This document shows, in pieces, positions 22,534 through 30,719 of a stretch of DNA of 64,000 nt. The notes beneath the pieces are model-generated. The model was not told where the DNA came from and did no database searches. It saw nothing but the letters and a program-made list of their open reading frames with translations. Made by a program: the position numbers and the translations under genes. Position 1 is the first letter of the stretch. The number at the start of each line of letters is the position of its first letter. Source of the stretch: Natroniella acetigena (GTDB taxonomy: Bacteria; Bacillota; Halanaerobiia; Halobacteroidales; Halobacteroidaceae); NCBI RefSeq assembly GCF_023227745.1, contig NZ_JALKBX010000004.1, positions 27,664-91,663 on the forward strand, written 5' to 3'.

Positions 22534-23910
22534 ATGAAATTATGGGATGGAAGATTTTCTGAAAGTACTGATCAATTAGTGGAAGAGTTTAATGCTTCAA
22601 TTGGGTTTGATTATAAATTATATCAATATGATATTCAAGGAAGTATTGCCCATGCTAAGATGTTAGCTAAATGTGATATTATTTCAGTGAAAGATAAAGA
22701 CCAGATAGTGGCAGGATTAAAGGAGATCTTAGCTGAAATAGAAGCAGGTAATTTTGAGTTTACAGTTGAGTTAGAGGATATTCATATGAATATTGAGCGA
22801 AGGTTGATTGAAAAGATAGGAAAAGTAGGCGGAAAACTACATACAGCACGGAGTAGAAATGATCAGGTTGCTTTAGATATTAGATTATATTTAAGAGATC
22901 AGATTGAACAGGTTACAGAATTAATTAAGAATTTACAATTGACATTATTGGAGTTGGCTGAAGTAAATATCGAGATTATTATGCCTGGTTATACTCATCT
23001 GCAGCGGGCTCAACCGATTAGGTTGGCCCATCATTTGGTAGCTTATCAACAGAAACTAAAACGTGATCAGCAGCGATTAGCTGACTGTTATCAACGGGTT
23101 AATGTTCTACCATTAGGATCCGGGGCATTAGCTGGTACTAAATTTCCAATTGATCGTGAATATGTTGCTCAAGAATTAAAATTTTCTGAAGTTAGCCAAA
23201 ATAGTTTAGATGCGGTCAGTGATCGAGATTTTATTATTGAGTTTTTAGGTATTGCTGCTACGGTAATGATGCACTTAAGTCGATTGAGTGAAGAGTTGAT
23301 CTTATGGTCATCTTCTGAATTTGAATTTGTGGAGATAGATGATGCTTTCTGTACTGGAAGTAGTATCATGCCTCAAAAGAAGAACCCAGATATTCCTGAA
23401 TTGATTAGGGGCAAGACTGGCAGGGTGTATGGACATTTAATGCAATTGTTAACTACTATGAAGGGGCTTCCATTGGCATACAATAAAGATATGCAAGAAG
23501 ATAAGGAAGGTCTATTTGATACTGTAGATACTTTGAAAATAAGTTTAGAAATCTTCGGACGAATGTTAGCTAATACTAGTTTTAATCAACACCAGATGAA
23601 AGAAGCTACTGAGGGTGGTTTTGTTAATGCTACTGATGTTGCTGATTATTTAGTAGATAAGGGAGTGCCTTTTAGGGAAGCTCATGAGATAGTAGGGAAG
23701 GCAGTTTTATACTGTATTGAGAATAAGAAGAATCTATCAGATTTAGAGTTAAAAGAATGGACTGATTTTTCTGATGTATTTGGAGAGGATATCTATGATG
23801 CTATTGCAATTGAGAATTGTGTGGATGCTCGAGATACGATTGGTGGACCAGCACAAGAAGAAGTTGAACGGGTAATTGCTCAAGAAAAAGGAATAATAGA
23901 TACTGAGTAA
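22534..23910 (+). CDS. argH: Argininosuccinate lyase
   Basis: 458 residues of the fumarase/aspartase superfamily. The signature [15 protein letters not shown], the N-terminal [20 protein letters not shown] and the active-site region [18 protein letters not shown] are all present. It splits argininosuccinate to arginine and fumarate. The start has GGGGAGGAG. It is the last gene of the argG operon and ends in a GGGGTT/AACCCC terminator. It has no fused acetyltransferase domain, since that function may be on the preceding gene. Confidence 0.95.
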   Translation: MKLWDGRFSESTDQLVEEFNASIGFDYKLYQYDIQGSIAHAKMLAKCDIISVKDKDQIVAGLKEILAEIEAGNFEFTVELEDIHMNIERRLIEKIGKVGGKLHTARSRNDQVALDIRLYLRDQIEQVTELIKNLQLTLLELAEVNIEIIMPGYTHLQRAQPIRLAHHLVAYQQKLKRDQQRLADCYQRVNVLPLGSGALAGTKFPIDREYVAQELKFSEVSQNSLDAVSDRDFIIEFLGIAATVMMHLSRLSEELILWSSSEFEFVEIDDAFCTGSSIMPQKKNPDIPELIRGKTGRVYGHLMQLLTTMKGLPLAYNKDMQEDKEGLFDTVDTLKISLEIFGRMLANTSFNQHQMKEATEGGFVNATDVADYLVDKGVPFREAHEIVGKAVLYCIENKKNLSDLELKEWTDFSDVFGEDIYDAIAIENCVDARDTIGGPAQEEVERVIAQEKGIIDTE

Positions 23911-23940
23911 ATAAATCTAGGTAACTGGATTGTTAAATTA

Positions 23941-23976
23941 AAAAGGGGGTTGGGACTTAGGTCCTAACCCCTTTTA
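23941..23976 (+). terminator. Terminator after argH
   Basis: AAAAGGGG-TTGGGAC/GTCCTAA-CCCCTTTT hairpin with the short loop TTAG. Confidence 0.85.
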
Positions 23977-23989
23977 ATCATATTGTTTA

Positions 23990-24068
23990 GGAAATTATGT
24001 TTTTCAAAGGTTGTAGGTAACTTTTTTAATTTTGCTTTTACTTATTCTTAACCTTAGACTTAGCTTAC
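23990..24068. repeat. Terminator-adjacent repeat, copy 3
   Basis: Starts GGAAATTATGTTTTTCAAAG, continues GGTTGTAGGTAACTTTTTTAA and ends with CTTAACCTTAGACTTAGCTTA. It follows the argH terminator. Nothing else is seen before the ribosome-binding site at 24205. Confidence 0.7.
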
Positions 24069-24216
24069 TCTATTCTTTTAGCAGCAATTCCCTTTTAAAA
24101 CTTTAATTTTTGTGATAGAATGGTTAATATCCTTTTTTAGATAAAATTGATTAATCTTTGGATTATGACTCTTTTGCAATATAATAGAAAAAAGGCAGGT
24201 AGGAAGGAGGATTAAA

Positions 24217-24516
24217 ATGAGTAAGGATAATAAATATCGGGCTAATAAAATAAAGCGAGAGCATACAATCATAGAAGATATATTACCTTTATTAGAAAAT
24301 TTATCAAAATTAACCATTGTTAAAAGTATAATTCCTGGTCGAATTAATCGGCGTGGTGGAAGTGGTATTCCTCCTCATTTGAAATTGAAGTATAATACAC
24401 CTAGTGGGATCAAAGTTTTAGCTAAAAATAGCTCTTCGATTCAGGAGGTTTTTGTAGTAACAGATGAACCTGATCAAGCAATGAAGGTAATGAAAGAGCG
24501 AAAGCTTGTTAAATAG
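24217..24516 (+). CDS. DUF2103-like conserved protein
   Basis: 99 residues, basic, without signal or membrane segments. The middle reads KSIIPGRINRRGGSG, and the end has GIKVLAKNSSSIQEVFVVTD. These fit the DUF2103 family, sometimes called a predicted metal-binding protein, though I do not see a clear metal site. AAGGAGG precedes the ATG. A weak hairpin (24523-24556, ATGGTATTAC/GTAATGCCAT) follows. Its role is unknown. Confidence 0.65.
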   Translation: MSKDNKYRANKIKREHTIIEDILPLLENLSKLTIVKSIIPGRINRRGGSGIPPHLKLKYNTPSGIKVLAKNSSSIQEVFVVTDEPDQAMKVMKERKLVK

Positions 24517-24607
24517 AGGATAATGGTATTACTGATTTTTAACTCGGTAATGCCATATTTATATTTTAAAGGATATTTGGTGGTAATCTAGAAGTAATAA
24601 AAGGAAT

Positions 24608-24732
24608 AATAATTTATAGTTGATAATTGAGAGTTGAAGATCAAGTCCATAAAATCAAAGGTTTTGAAGGTTTTTAACTATCAATTATCAATAAAAAGTA
24701 AGGTGACTAGAAAATTATGTGTTAAGTTGACG
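24608..24732. repeat. Decayed intergenic repeat (copy H) and its TTGACG tail
   Basis: Contains AGTTGATAATTGAGAGTTGA and, inverted, AACTATCAATTATCAAT, the same word type as in the larger repeats but without the end hairpins. The tail AAAAAGTAAGGTGACTAGAAA to TTGACG (24727-24732) matches the tails of copies A and C. The next gene starts 46 bases later. Confidence 0.65.
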
Positions 24733-24777
24733 CATATGATAGTCGACTGAAAAATGAAATGAGGAGGTGTCTTTATA

Positions 24778-25905
24778 GTGAGAAGGAATAAAAAAACTAT
24801 AAGTATACTGTTGTTAGTTTTTGTTTTTATGATGACTAAAGTTGGCTTTGCTAGGAGTTTAGCTTTTGAAAATTATAAGCAAGCAGTAATGGCTTTTGAA
24901 AGTCAGGATTGGCCCCAAGCTAAACAACATTTGGATCAAGTTATTTTAAATGACTTATCTTATTCAGATTATTTAGCCAAGTCAATTTATTTGAAGAGCT
25001 TATTGTTGGCAGCAGAGATCGAACGGGATATCAAGCTGAAGGAAGCTTTTAAAGCTGGCGAAGAAGAGTTGGATTTTGCTCAGGAAGAGCTGAGGGAAGA
25101 ATTTAAGGTGCAAGCAGATAATTATCAACTGCAGGCAAAAAGAAGAGTTGATACTTTACTTGGGTTGGCTAATTATTTAGCTGCCAACTTACCGCCTGTT
25201 GAAATTGATATTGATTTACCACATAATCGAAGAAGTTATGACCAGCAAACTTTAGAACGAATTAAGAGTGGAGAAGTGGTAGCTGAAGAGAGTTTAAAAG
25301 AACTAGAAGAAAGAGTTTTAGCACAAGGGGTTTATGATTATTTAAATTTGACTGTGGGGACTAAAACTGATATTTTTGATAATAAGTTTGTTATAAGAGC
25401 TGAAGAAGGGGATAGCTTATTTAGTTTAGCTAGGAAATATGATATTCCACTACAGTTGCTAGTTGGGGTAAATAATCAGCTTCAGAATCCAAATCGGATT
25501 TATCCAGGACAGCGAATTTATATTCCTCAAGTGGAGAATTACTACATAAATTATCCGGCTTACTTTTACTATTTATCTCATGTTAGTTATCAAGCTAATC
25601 AAAGAAGAAGAGAAGAAATCTCTGAGTTGGTTGAAAAGGCTTATCAGTTAACATCTAAAGATGATGAACCAAGACTGGATGAGGAGTCTAAAGGATTAGC
25701 TGCTTTGATGAGGCTTGATGAATATGAGGCAAGGATAGTTGAAAAGAGAAAGACTATTGAAGAACTGGAAGGTAACTATCAATTTTTGTTACACGAGGTA
25801 GAAGAGTTAAGAGCGAATTTAAATGAGGATGAAACAGAAGATAAGCAAGAAAAAAATCAAAGAGAGAATGATTTTGATCCTACTCAGGGATCATTAGATT
25901 ATTAA
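24778..25905 (+). CDS. Secreted LysM-domain protein with helical repeats
   Basis: 375 residues from GTG 24778 after GAGGAGGTG. A signal peptide (about 1-25) is followed by a TPR-like helical region (about 28-130). One LysM domain (about 208-252, EEGDSLFSLARKYDIPLQLL, ending GQRIYIPQ) comes next. The end (about 295-350) is an acidic coiled coil. LysM binds peptidoglycan, so the protein probably sits at the cell wall. No enzymatic domain is visible. It is preceded by the TTGACG tail of a repeat, which may provide a -35 box. Confidence 0.7.
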   Translation: MRRNKKTISILLLVFVFMMTKVGFARSLAFENYKQAVMAFESQDWPQAKQHLDQVILNDLSYSDYLAKSIYLKSLLLAAEIERDIKLKEAFKAGEEELDFAQEELREEFKVQADNYQLQAKRRVDTLLGLANYLAANLPPVEIDIDLPHNRRSYDQQTLERIKSGEVVAEESLKELEERVLAQGVYDYLNLTVGTKTDIFDNKFVIRAEEGDSLFSLARKYDIPLQLLVGVNNQLQNPNRIYPGQRIYIPQVENYYINYPAYFYYLSHVSYQANQRRREEISELVEKAYQLTSKDDEPRLDEESKGLAALMRLDEYEARIVEKRKTIEELEGNYQFLLHEVEELRANLNEDETEDKQEKNQRENDFDPTQGSLDY

Positions 25906-25930
25906 ATTAAGCTTAAAACTCCTCATTTTG

Positions 25931-26200
25931 TTAATTGAGTTGACAGTTTACGGTTTACAGTTTACAGTTAAGATCAAAATATTAAGATCTTAAAATCCAT
26001 GAAAAGACTTAAAATTATAGGTTTAGAGTGGTTTTGATTTTAAGGTCTTCCTTCGGGTTCTTTGAACCCTTCGTGATGAAAAAATCCGCTCTTAGATTTT
26101 TTCTATCCATTGTCAATTGTCAATTTTGTACATTGTAAATTGAAGTTAAGCTTTATATCAATTAAGAAGAGTCTAGTTAGAAAAATATATTAAATTGACA
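25931..26200. repeat. Palindrome-ended repeat, diverged copy D, with hairpin module and tail
   Basis: Begins TTAATTGAGTTGACAGTTTA and matches copies A to C, but lacks the complete left hairpin and has a decayed right hairpin (GCTTTATATCA). It carries the same CCTTCGGGTT-AACCCTTCGTGATG module as copy C near 26050-26110. The tail ends in TTGACA (26195-26200), followed 16 bp later by TATAGA, a possible promoter for the next gene. Confidence 0.75.
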
Positions 26201-26294
26201 CATATAAATTGTTTATTATAGATTAGTTTATCTATTAAATAAAAAATTTATCCGAGGAATTTATTCCTCGGATTTTGAAATAAGGGGGAGATGT

Positions 26295-26744
26295 ATGAAA
26301 CAGTATATAGGTTTTTTATCTATAGTATATATTATAGCTATTATTGTTAAATTAAAGGATAGTACGAAAAGTTTTGAAAGTTATATTGATGAACATGAAG
26401 ATATTAAGTCTCAATTAAAACTGATTGGACAACAAAAAAATCCTTTTTTAATGTTAAAATTAGTTAATTTTACCTTCTATTTATTCTTGATTCTATATTA
26501 CATAGCTAACTCAATCTTATTTGGAAATTATTTTTTGCTGCAGATTTTAAGTTATGGACTGATCTTAATCTGTCTCTTTAAATTAAGTCAAAAATTAGTG
26601 ATAAGTTCTGTTGATGATTTTGAAGCAAGAATTAAATATGATAGGAAAGATTATAATAAAAAGCAAAGATTAAAGTTAATTTTGGGATTGTTGGAGTTTG
26701 CATATGCTTTTAATGCTCTATCATTACTCAGTTTGTATCACTGA
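26295..26744 (+). CDS. Small integral membrane protein of unknown function
   Basis: 149 residues with about four hydrophobic segments (about 3-19, 52-72, 75-97, 127-147) and a charged loop KYDRKDYNKKQRLK. No family is recognised. The start has AAGGGGGAG. It converges with a tiny gene on the other strand, with only three bases between their ends. A promoter-like TTGACA/TATAGA pair lies in the repeat tail upstream. Confidence 0.65.
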   Translation: MKQYIGFLSIVYIIAIIVKLKDSTKSFESYIDEHEDIKSQLKLIGQQKNPFLMLKLVNFTFYLFLILYYIANSILFGNYFLLQILSYGLILICLFKLSQKLVISSVDDFEARIKYDRKDYNKKQRLKLILGLLEFAYAFNALSLLSLYH

Positions 26745-26747
26745 TTT

Positions 26748-26921
26748 TTATTTTAGTTTTTCATTAAATTCTTTTGTATTAACAATGGCTTTGAGTAAGT
26801 TGATGACACCATCTAATTCATCTTCTTTGATATATCTAACATCTTTTGTTTCTTTATTTTGAATTCTTTTGAGATCAGTTACTATCTGTTTTAGACCATT
26901 TAAATTTGTATAGTCTAGCAT
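26748..26921 (-). CDS. Small helical protein, 57 residues
   Basis: On the minus strand from ATG 26921, after a consensus AAGGAGG site, it reads MLDYTNLNGLKQIVTDLKRI and ends LLKAIVNTKEFNEKLK. It is lysine-rich, predicted alpha-helical and soluble. I do not recognise the family. The strong site and the tight convergent packing with the membrane-protein gene support it being real. Confidence 0.6.
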   Translation of the reverse strand: MLDYTNLNGLKQIVTDLKRIQNKETKDVRYIKEDELDGVINLLKAIVNTKEFNEKLK

Positions 26922-27039
26922 ATTAATTATCCTCCTTAGTAATGAATTTATTTATATTGTTTGTCAAAATTATATTAATGATGTTAGTAAAAATAGTTAT
27001 TAAATTATAATATTTGTAAAAGAATTGGAGGGGGAAATA

Positions 27040-28149
27040 ATGAAAAGTGATATTTATTTTTGTAATTTAAGGGCCAACAATAAAAAAGATAGTTTAGTCA
27101 ATAAATTGGCTAGGCTATTTGAAGAAGCAGGCTTTGATCAATTAGTAGATCAGGATGATTTATGTGGGATTAAACTCCATTTTGGTGAACAAGGAAATAA
27201 TGCTTTTATTAGACCGCTCTTTGTCAGGAGGATAGTTGAGAAGATTAAAGAAGAAGCAGGGAAGCCTTTTTTAACAGATGCTAATACCTTATATTCAGGA
27301 GCAAGGGCCAACTCTGTAGATCATTTAAATACAGCAATAGCTAATGGATTTGGTTATTCTACAGTCTTAGCACCTTTAATTATTGCTGATGGGTTAACTG
27401 GGAAGAACTTTTCGGAGGTAGAGATAGATGGAGAACACTTCAGTTCAGTTAAGATTGGTAGTGAAATTGTACAAGCAGATGGGATGATTAGTTTGGCCCA
27501 CTTTAAAGGGCATGAATTGACAGGGTTTGGTGGAGCGATCAAGAATGTAGGAATGGGATTAGGTAGTAGAAGTGGAAAGCAGATGATGCATGCTGCTGTG
27601 GAACCAGAGGTTGCTAGTGCGGAATGTATTACTTGTGGTAAATGTAAAGAATGGTGTTCTCAGGATGCTTTTGTAATTAATGAGGTTAGTGAAATAGATT
27701 TAGAGAAGTGTATAGGTTGTGGGGAATGTGTAGTAACCTGCCCGACAGATGCTATTTCTGTACAATGGGATGATGCCCCAGTTACTGTCCAAGAAAGGAT
27801 GGCAGAGTTTACTTTAGGAGTGGTCAAAGGTAAAGAGGAAAAAGTAGGATATATAAATTTTGTACTCGATATTTCACCTGATTGTGATTGCTGTGGTTGG
27901 ACCGATCAACCGATTGTCAATGATATTGGGATCTTAGCTGCTAAAGATCCAGTAGCAATCGATCAAGCATCTGCTGATCTTGTCAATCAACAACGGGGTA
28001 ATCAAGATAGTGCGTTAGTAAAGAATTTTGCTCCTGGTGAGGATAAATTTAGAGGTGTTCATCCTGAAGTAGATTGGGAGGCTCAGTTAAGGCATGGAGA
28101 GAAGATTGGTCTAGGGAGTCGAGAATATAATTTAATCGAAATTGATTAA
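27040..28149 (+). CDS. DUF362 protein with two 4Fe-4S ferredoxin motifs
   Basis: 369 residues from ATG 27040 after GGAGGGGG. An N-terminal DUF362 region contains GIKLHFGEQGNNAFIRP, HFKGHELTGFGGAIKNVGMG and, later, DPVAIDQASADLVN. A ferredoxin domain (about 190-245) is inserted with CITCGKCKEWC and CIGCGECVVTCP. It is probably an electron-transfer protein or maturation factor; the substrate is unknown. It is a single gene divergent from the small minus-strand gene. Confidence 0.8.
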   Translation: MKSDIYFCNLRANNKKDSLVNKLARLFEEAGFDQLVDQDDLCGIKLHFGEQGNNAFIRPLFVRRIVEKIKEEAGKPFLTDANTLYSGARANSVDHLNTAIANGFGYSTVLAPLIIADGLTGKNFSEVEIDGEHFSSVKIGSEIVQADGMISLAHFKGHELTGFGGAIKNVGMGLGSRSGKQMMHAAVEPEVASAECITCGKCKEWCSQDAFVINEVSEIDLEKCIGCGECVVTCPTDAISVQWDDAPVTVQERMAEFTLGVVKGKEEKVGYINFVLDISPDCDCCGWTDQPIVNDIGILAAKDPVAIDQASADLVNQQRGNQDSALVKNFAPGEDKFRGVHPEVDWEAQLRHGEKIGLGSREYNLIEID

Positions 28150-28190
28150 TGTTAAATTAAACTAAATTTGGATTGTCAAACAAAATTGTT

Positions 28191-28262
28191 TTGAATTAAG
28201 GGGCTAAATAGTATATAATAGATTTAGATAAAGGCAGCAAGTTGACTTGCTGCCTTTAGTTT
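28191..28262 (+). promoter_or_regulatory. Promoter running straight into a hairpin upstream of rimO
   Basis: TTGAAT (28191-28196), 17 bp, TATAAT (28214-28219). The start point near 28226 lies a few bases before the stem AAAGGCAGCAAG/CTTGCTGCCTTT (28230-28257). The hairpin could be a terminator for the upstream gene, a weak attenuator, or a 5'-stabilising stem on the rimO message. Confidence 0.55.
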
Positions 28263-28360
28263 ATAAATTTGAGCTTAATTTAGCTAAAGCAGTATTATAA
28301 ATTTAACTTATATTGTTATAATAATAATTGATATAATCTTAGAAGGAGTGGAGTTAGATA

Positions 28361-29686
28361 ATGCTCAAGGTAGGTCTATTAAGTTTAGGATGTTCAAAAA
28401 ATCAAGTCGATTCCGAAATTATGTTAGGTTTAATTGACGAAGCAGGTTATCAAGTCGTAGATAATTATAATAATTCAGATGTACTGATTGTCAATACTTG
28501 TGGATTTATTGATGATGCTAAAGAGGAGTCAATTAATTCGATTTTAGAGCTGGCCCAGTATAAACAAGATGGTGCTTGTGAATTATTAATAGTAACTGGG
28601 TGTTTAGCTCAGAGATATAGCCAAGATTTGGAGGAGCAAATTCCAGAGGTTGATGCTATTTTGGGAACAGGAAATTTTGATCAGATTGTAGAGGTAATTG
28701 AGGAAAGTTTAGAAGGAACAAGAAAAGTAGAAGTTGAGAACCCGGATTTTGATTATGATCGCTACTTGCCTAAAAATAATTTAAGCCCTAACTATACTGC
28801 GTACCTGAAGATAGCAGAAGGTTGTAATAATTGTTGTTCTTATTGTGTGATTCCTCAATTGAGAGGGTCTTTAAGGAGTAGATCAATCGAAAAGATTGTC
28901 GATGAAGCACAAAGGTTGGTCCAGCAAGGGGTTAAAGAGATCAATATTATTGCTCAGGATATTACTCAGTATGGAATTGATCTATATGGTGAATTTAGGT
29001 TGATTGAGTTATTGAAGGAATTGGTCAAAATTGAAGATATCGAATGGTTCAGATTATTATATGCATATCCTAGCCATTTAACTGATGAATTGATTGAATT
29101 AATAGCAACTGAGGATAAGCTCTGTAATTATCTTGATTTGCCAGTTCAACATGCTGATGCTGCAATTAGAGAAAAGATGAACCGAACTGGTAGCAAAGAT
29201 GATATTTTAGCTGTGATTAAGAAGTTACGGGCCAAAATACCAGATATCTCATTACGAACTTCTTTAATCGTAGGTTTCCCTGGTGAGACAGAAGCAGAGT
29301 TTAAAAATTTAATCGACTTTGTTACAGAAGCAGAATTTGATCGGTTAGGAGTCTTTACTTATTCGCAAGAAGAAGGAACTCCAGCTGCTGAAATGACTGA
29401 CCAAATTCCAGAAGAAATAAAAGAAGAGAGATATGAAGAGATTATGAAACTGCAACAAGAGATTTCTTATCAAAGCAATCAAGATTGGGTTGGTAAGCAG
29501 GTGACTGTCTTAGTAGAAGAGGTTCAAGCTGAAGAATCACCATTAGTAGTCGGTAGAACTGAGCGAGATGCACCAGAGATTGATGGAGTTGTATATGTTA
29601 AGGATTCAACTGCAGAAGTTGGTGGGTTGATTGAAGTTGAAATTGTTGACGCCTATGAATATGATTTAATGGGAGTGGAGGTTTAA
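28361..29686 (+). CDS. rimO: Ribosomal protein S12 methylthiotransferase
   Basis: 441 residues. The N-terminal UPF0004 domain (about 1-125, LLSLGCSKNQVDSE) binds the auxiliary cluster. A radical-SAM domain follows with CNNCCSYC in the C-x3-C-x2-C spacing, and a C-terminal TRAM domain (about 375-440). It adds a methylthio group to an Asp of S12. The SLGCSKN form and the YCVIPQLRG segment favour RimO over MiaB. It leads the rimO-pgsA-pgpA operon, with pgsA beginning at its stop. Confidence 0.93.
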   Translation: MLKVGLLSLGCSKNQVDSEIMLGLIDEAGYQVVDNYNNSDVLIVNTCGFIDDAKEESINSILELAQYKQDGACELLIVTGCLAQRYSQDLEEQIPEVDAILGTGNFDQIVEVIEESLEGTRKVEVENPDFDYDRYLPKNNLSPNYTAYLKIAEGCNNCCSYCVIPQLRGSLRSRSIEKIVDEAQRLVQQGVKEINIIAQDITQYGIDLYGEFRLIELLKELVKIEDIEWFRLLYAYPSHLTDELIELIATEDKLCNYLDLPVQHADAAIREKMNRTGSKDDILAVIKKLRAKIPDISLRTSLIVGFPGETEAEFKNLIDFVTEAEFDRLGVFTYSQEEGTPAAEMTDQIPEEIKEERYEEIMKLQQEISYQSNQDWVGKQVTVLVEEVQAEESPLVVGRTERDAPEIDGVVYVKDSTAEVGGLIEVEIVDAYEYDLMGVEV

Positions 29687-30228
29687 TGAAGTTAAATTTG
29701 CCCAATAAATTGACATTAATTAGAATTCTATTGGTTCCGATCTTTATGGCTTTTTTATTATTTCGTTTTGAAGGCTATCAAACATATGGGAGATACATTG
29801 CTGTAGGGGTCTTTATAACAGCTGCTATTACCGATGGAGTAGATGGTTATATTGCCCGTAAGAGAGGATTGGTTACTAAGTTAGGAAAGTTTATTGATCC
29901 TTTGGCCGATAAGTTATTGATTTCGGCTGCTTTAATCGCTTTAGTGGACTTAGGAGATATTACAGCTTGGCCCGCTATTATTATTATTGGACGTGAATTT
30001 GCTGTGACTGGATTACGAGTATTAGCAGCTTCAGAAGGAATTGTAATTGCTGCTAGTAATTTAGGGAAGTATAAAACTAATGCTCAGATCTTTGCAGTGA
30101 TAGCAATTATGATTAAATTACCTTATGCTAACTTGCTATTATGGATTGCTGTATTGTTAACTATTATTTCTGGGTTGGATTATTTAATAGAGTTTAGAAA
30201 ATTAATTAAGGATGATAATAATGGATAA
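29686..30228 (+). CDS. pgsA: CDP-diacylglycerol-glycerol-3-phosphate 3-phosphatidyltransferase
   Basis: 180 residues and several membrane spans. The CDP-alcohol phosphotransferase motif D-G-x2-A-R-x8-G-x3-D-x3-D is clear (DGVDGYIARKRG, then KLGKFIDPLADK). It makes phosphatidylglycerol phosphate at the membrane. It overlaps rimO by one base and is overlapped by pgpA, which carries out the next step. Confidence 0.93.
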   Translation: MKLNLPNKLTLIRILLVPIFMAFLLFRFEGYQTYGRYIAVGVFITAAITDGVDGYIARKRGLVTKLGKFIDPLADKLLISAALIALVDLGDITAWPAIIIIGREFAVTGLRVLAASEGIVIAASNLGKYKTNAQIFAVIAIMIKLPYANLLLWIAVLLTIISGLDYLIEFRKLIKDDNNG

Positions 30229-30661
30229 ATTAATCAGGTTATTAGCAACAGGATTTAATAGTGGCTTTAGTCCAGTAGCTCCAGGAACAGTTGGAACTGT
30301 AGTAGGACTGGCTTTGACTTGGCTGTGGTTAGTACTTGGTTTTGAAATCAATTTTCCTTTAGTCTTTATTTTAATTATAGCAGGAACTTATCTTGCAGAT
30401 AAAGCTGAAAAATTCTTTGGGGAGAAGGATGCCCAACAGATTGTGATTGATGAAATTGTTGGCTTTGTAATTGCAATTTATGGCTTAGGGAGCAATATGT
30501 TGATCCCTGCATTTGTTTTATTTAGATTATTTGATATTTTAAAACCACCTCCAATTGATAAGTTTCAAGAATTGGAAGGTGGAGTTGGAGTTATGGTTGA
30601 CGATATTTTAGCTGGAATTATGGCTAATTTATTATTAAGGTTAATTTTATTCTTTGTTTAA
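30221..30661 (+). CDS. pgpA: Phosphatidylglycerophosphatase A
   Basis: 146 residues from ATG 30221 (30212 is also possible). The family pattern is SGFSPVAPGTVGT near the N-terminus, followed by QIVIDEIVGFV and the FRLFDILKPPPI segment. It removes the phosphate from phosphatidylglycerol phosphate, directly after PgsA in the pathway. The start lies inside the end of pgsA. A terminator follows, and then the phosphate island begins. Confidence 0.9.
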   Translation: MDKLIRLLATGFNSGFSPVAPGTVGTVVGLALTWLWLVLGFEINFPLVFILIIAGTYLADKAEKFFGEKDAQQIVIDEIVGFVIAIYGLGSNMLIPAFVLFRLFDILKPPPIDKFQELEGGVGVMVDDILAGIMANLLLRLILFFV

Positions 30662-30689
30662 GAGTACAGCTTTTGGTTGTACTCTTTTT
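30660..30689 (+). terminator. Terminator after pgpA
   Basis: AAGAGTACA/TGTACTCTT with a 9-nt loop and five T. Confidence 0.85.
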
Positions 30690-30719
30690 CAGTGAATTTA
30701 AAAAAAGAGGATGATCTAG

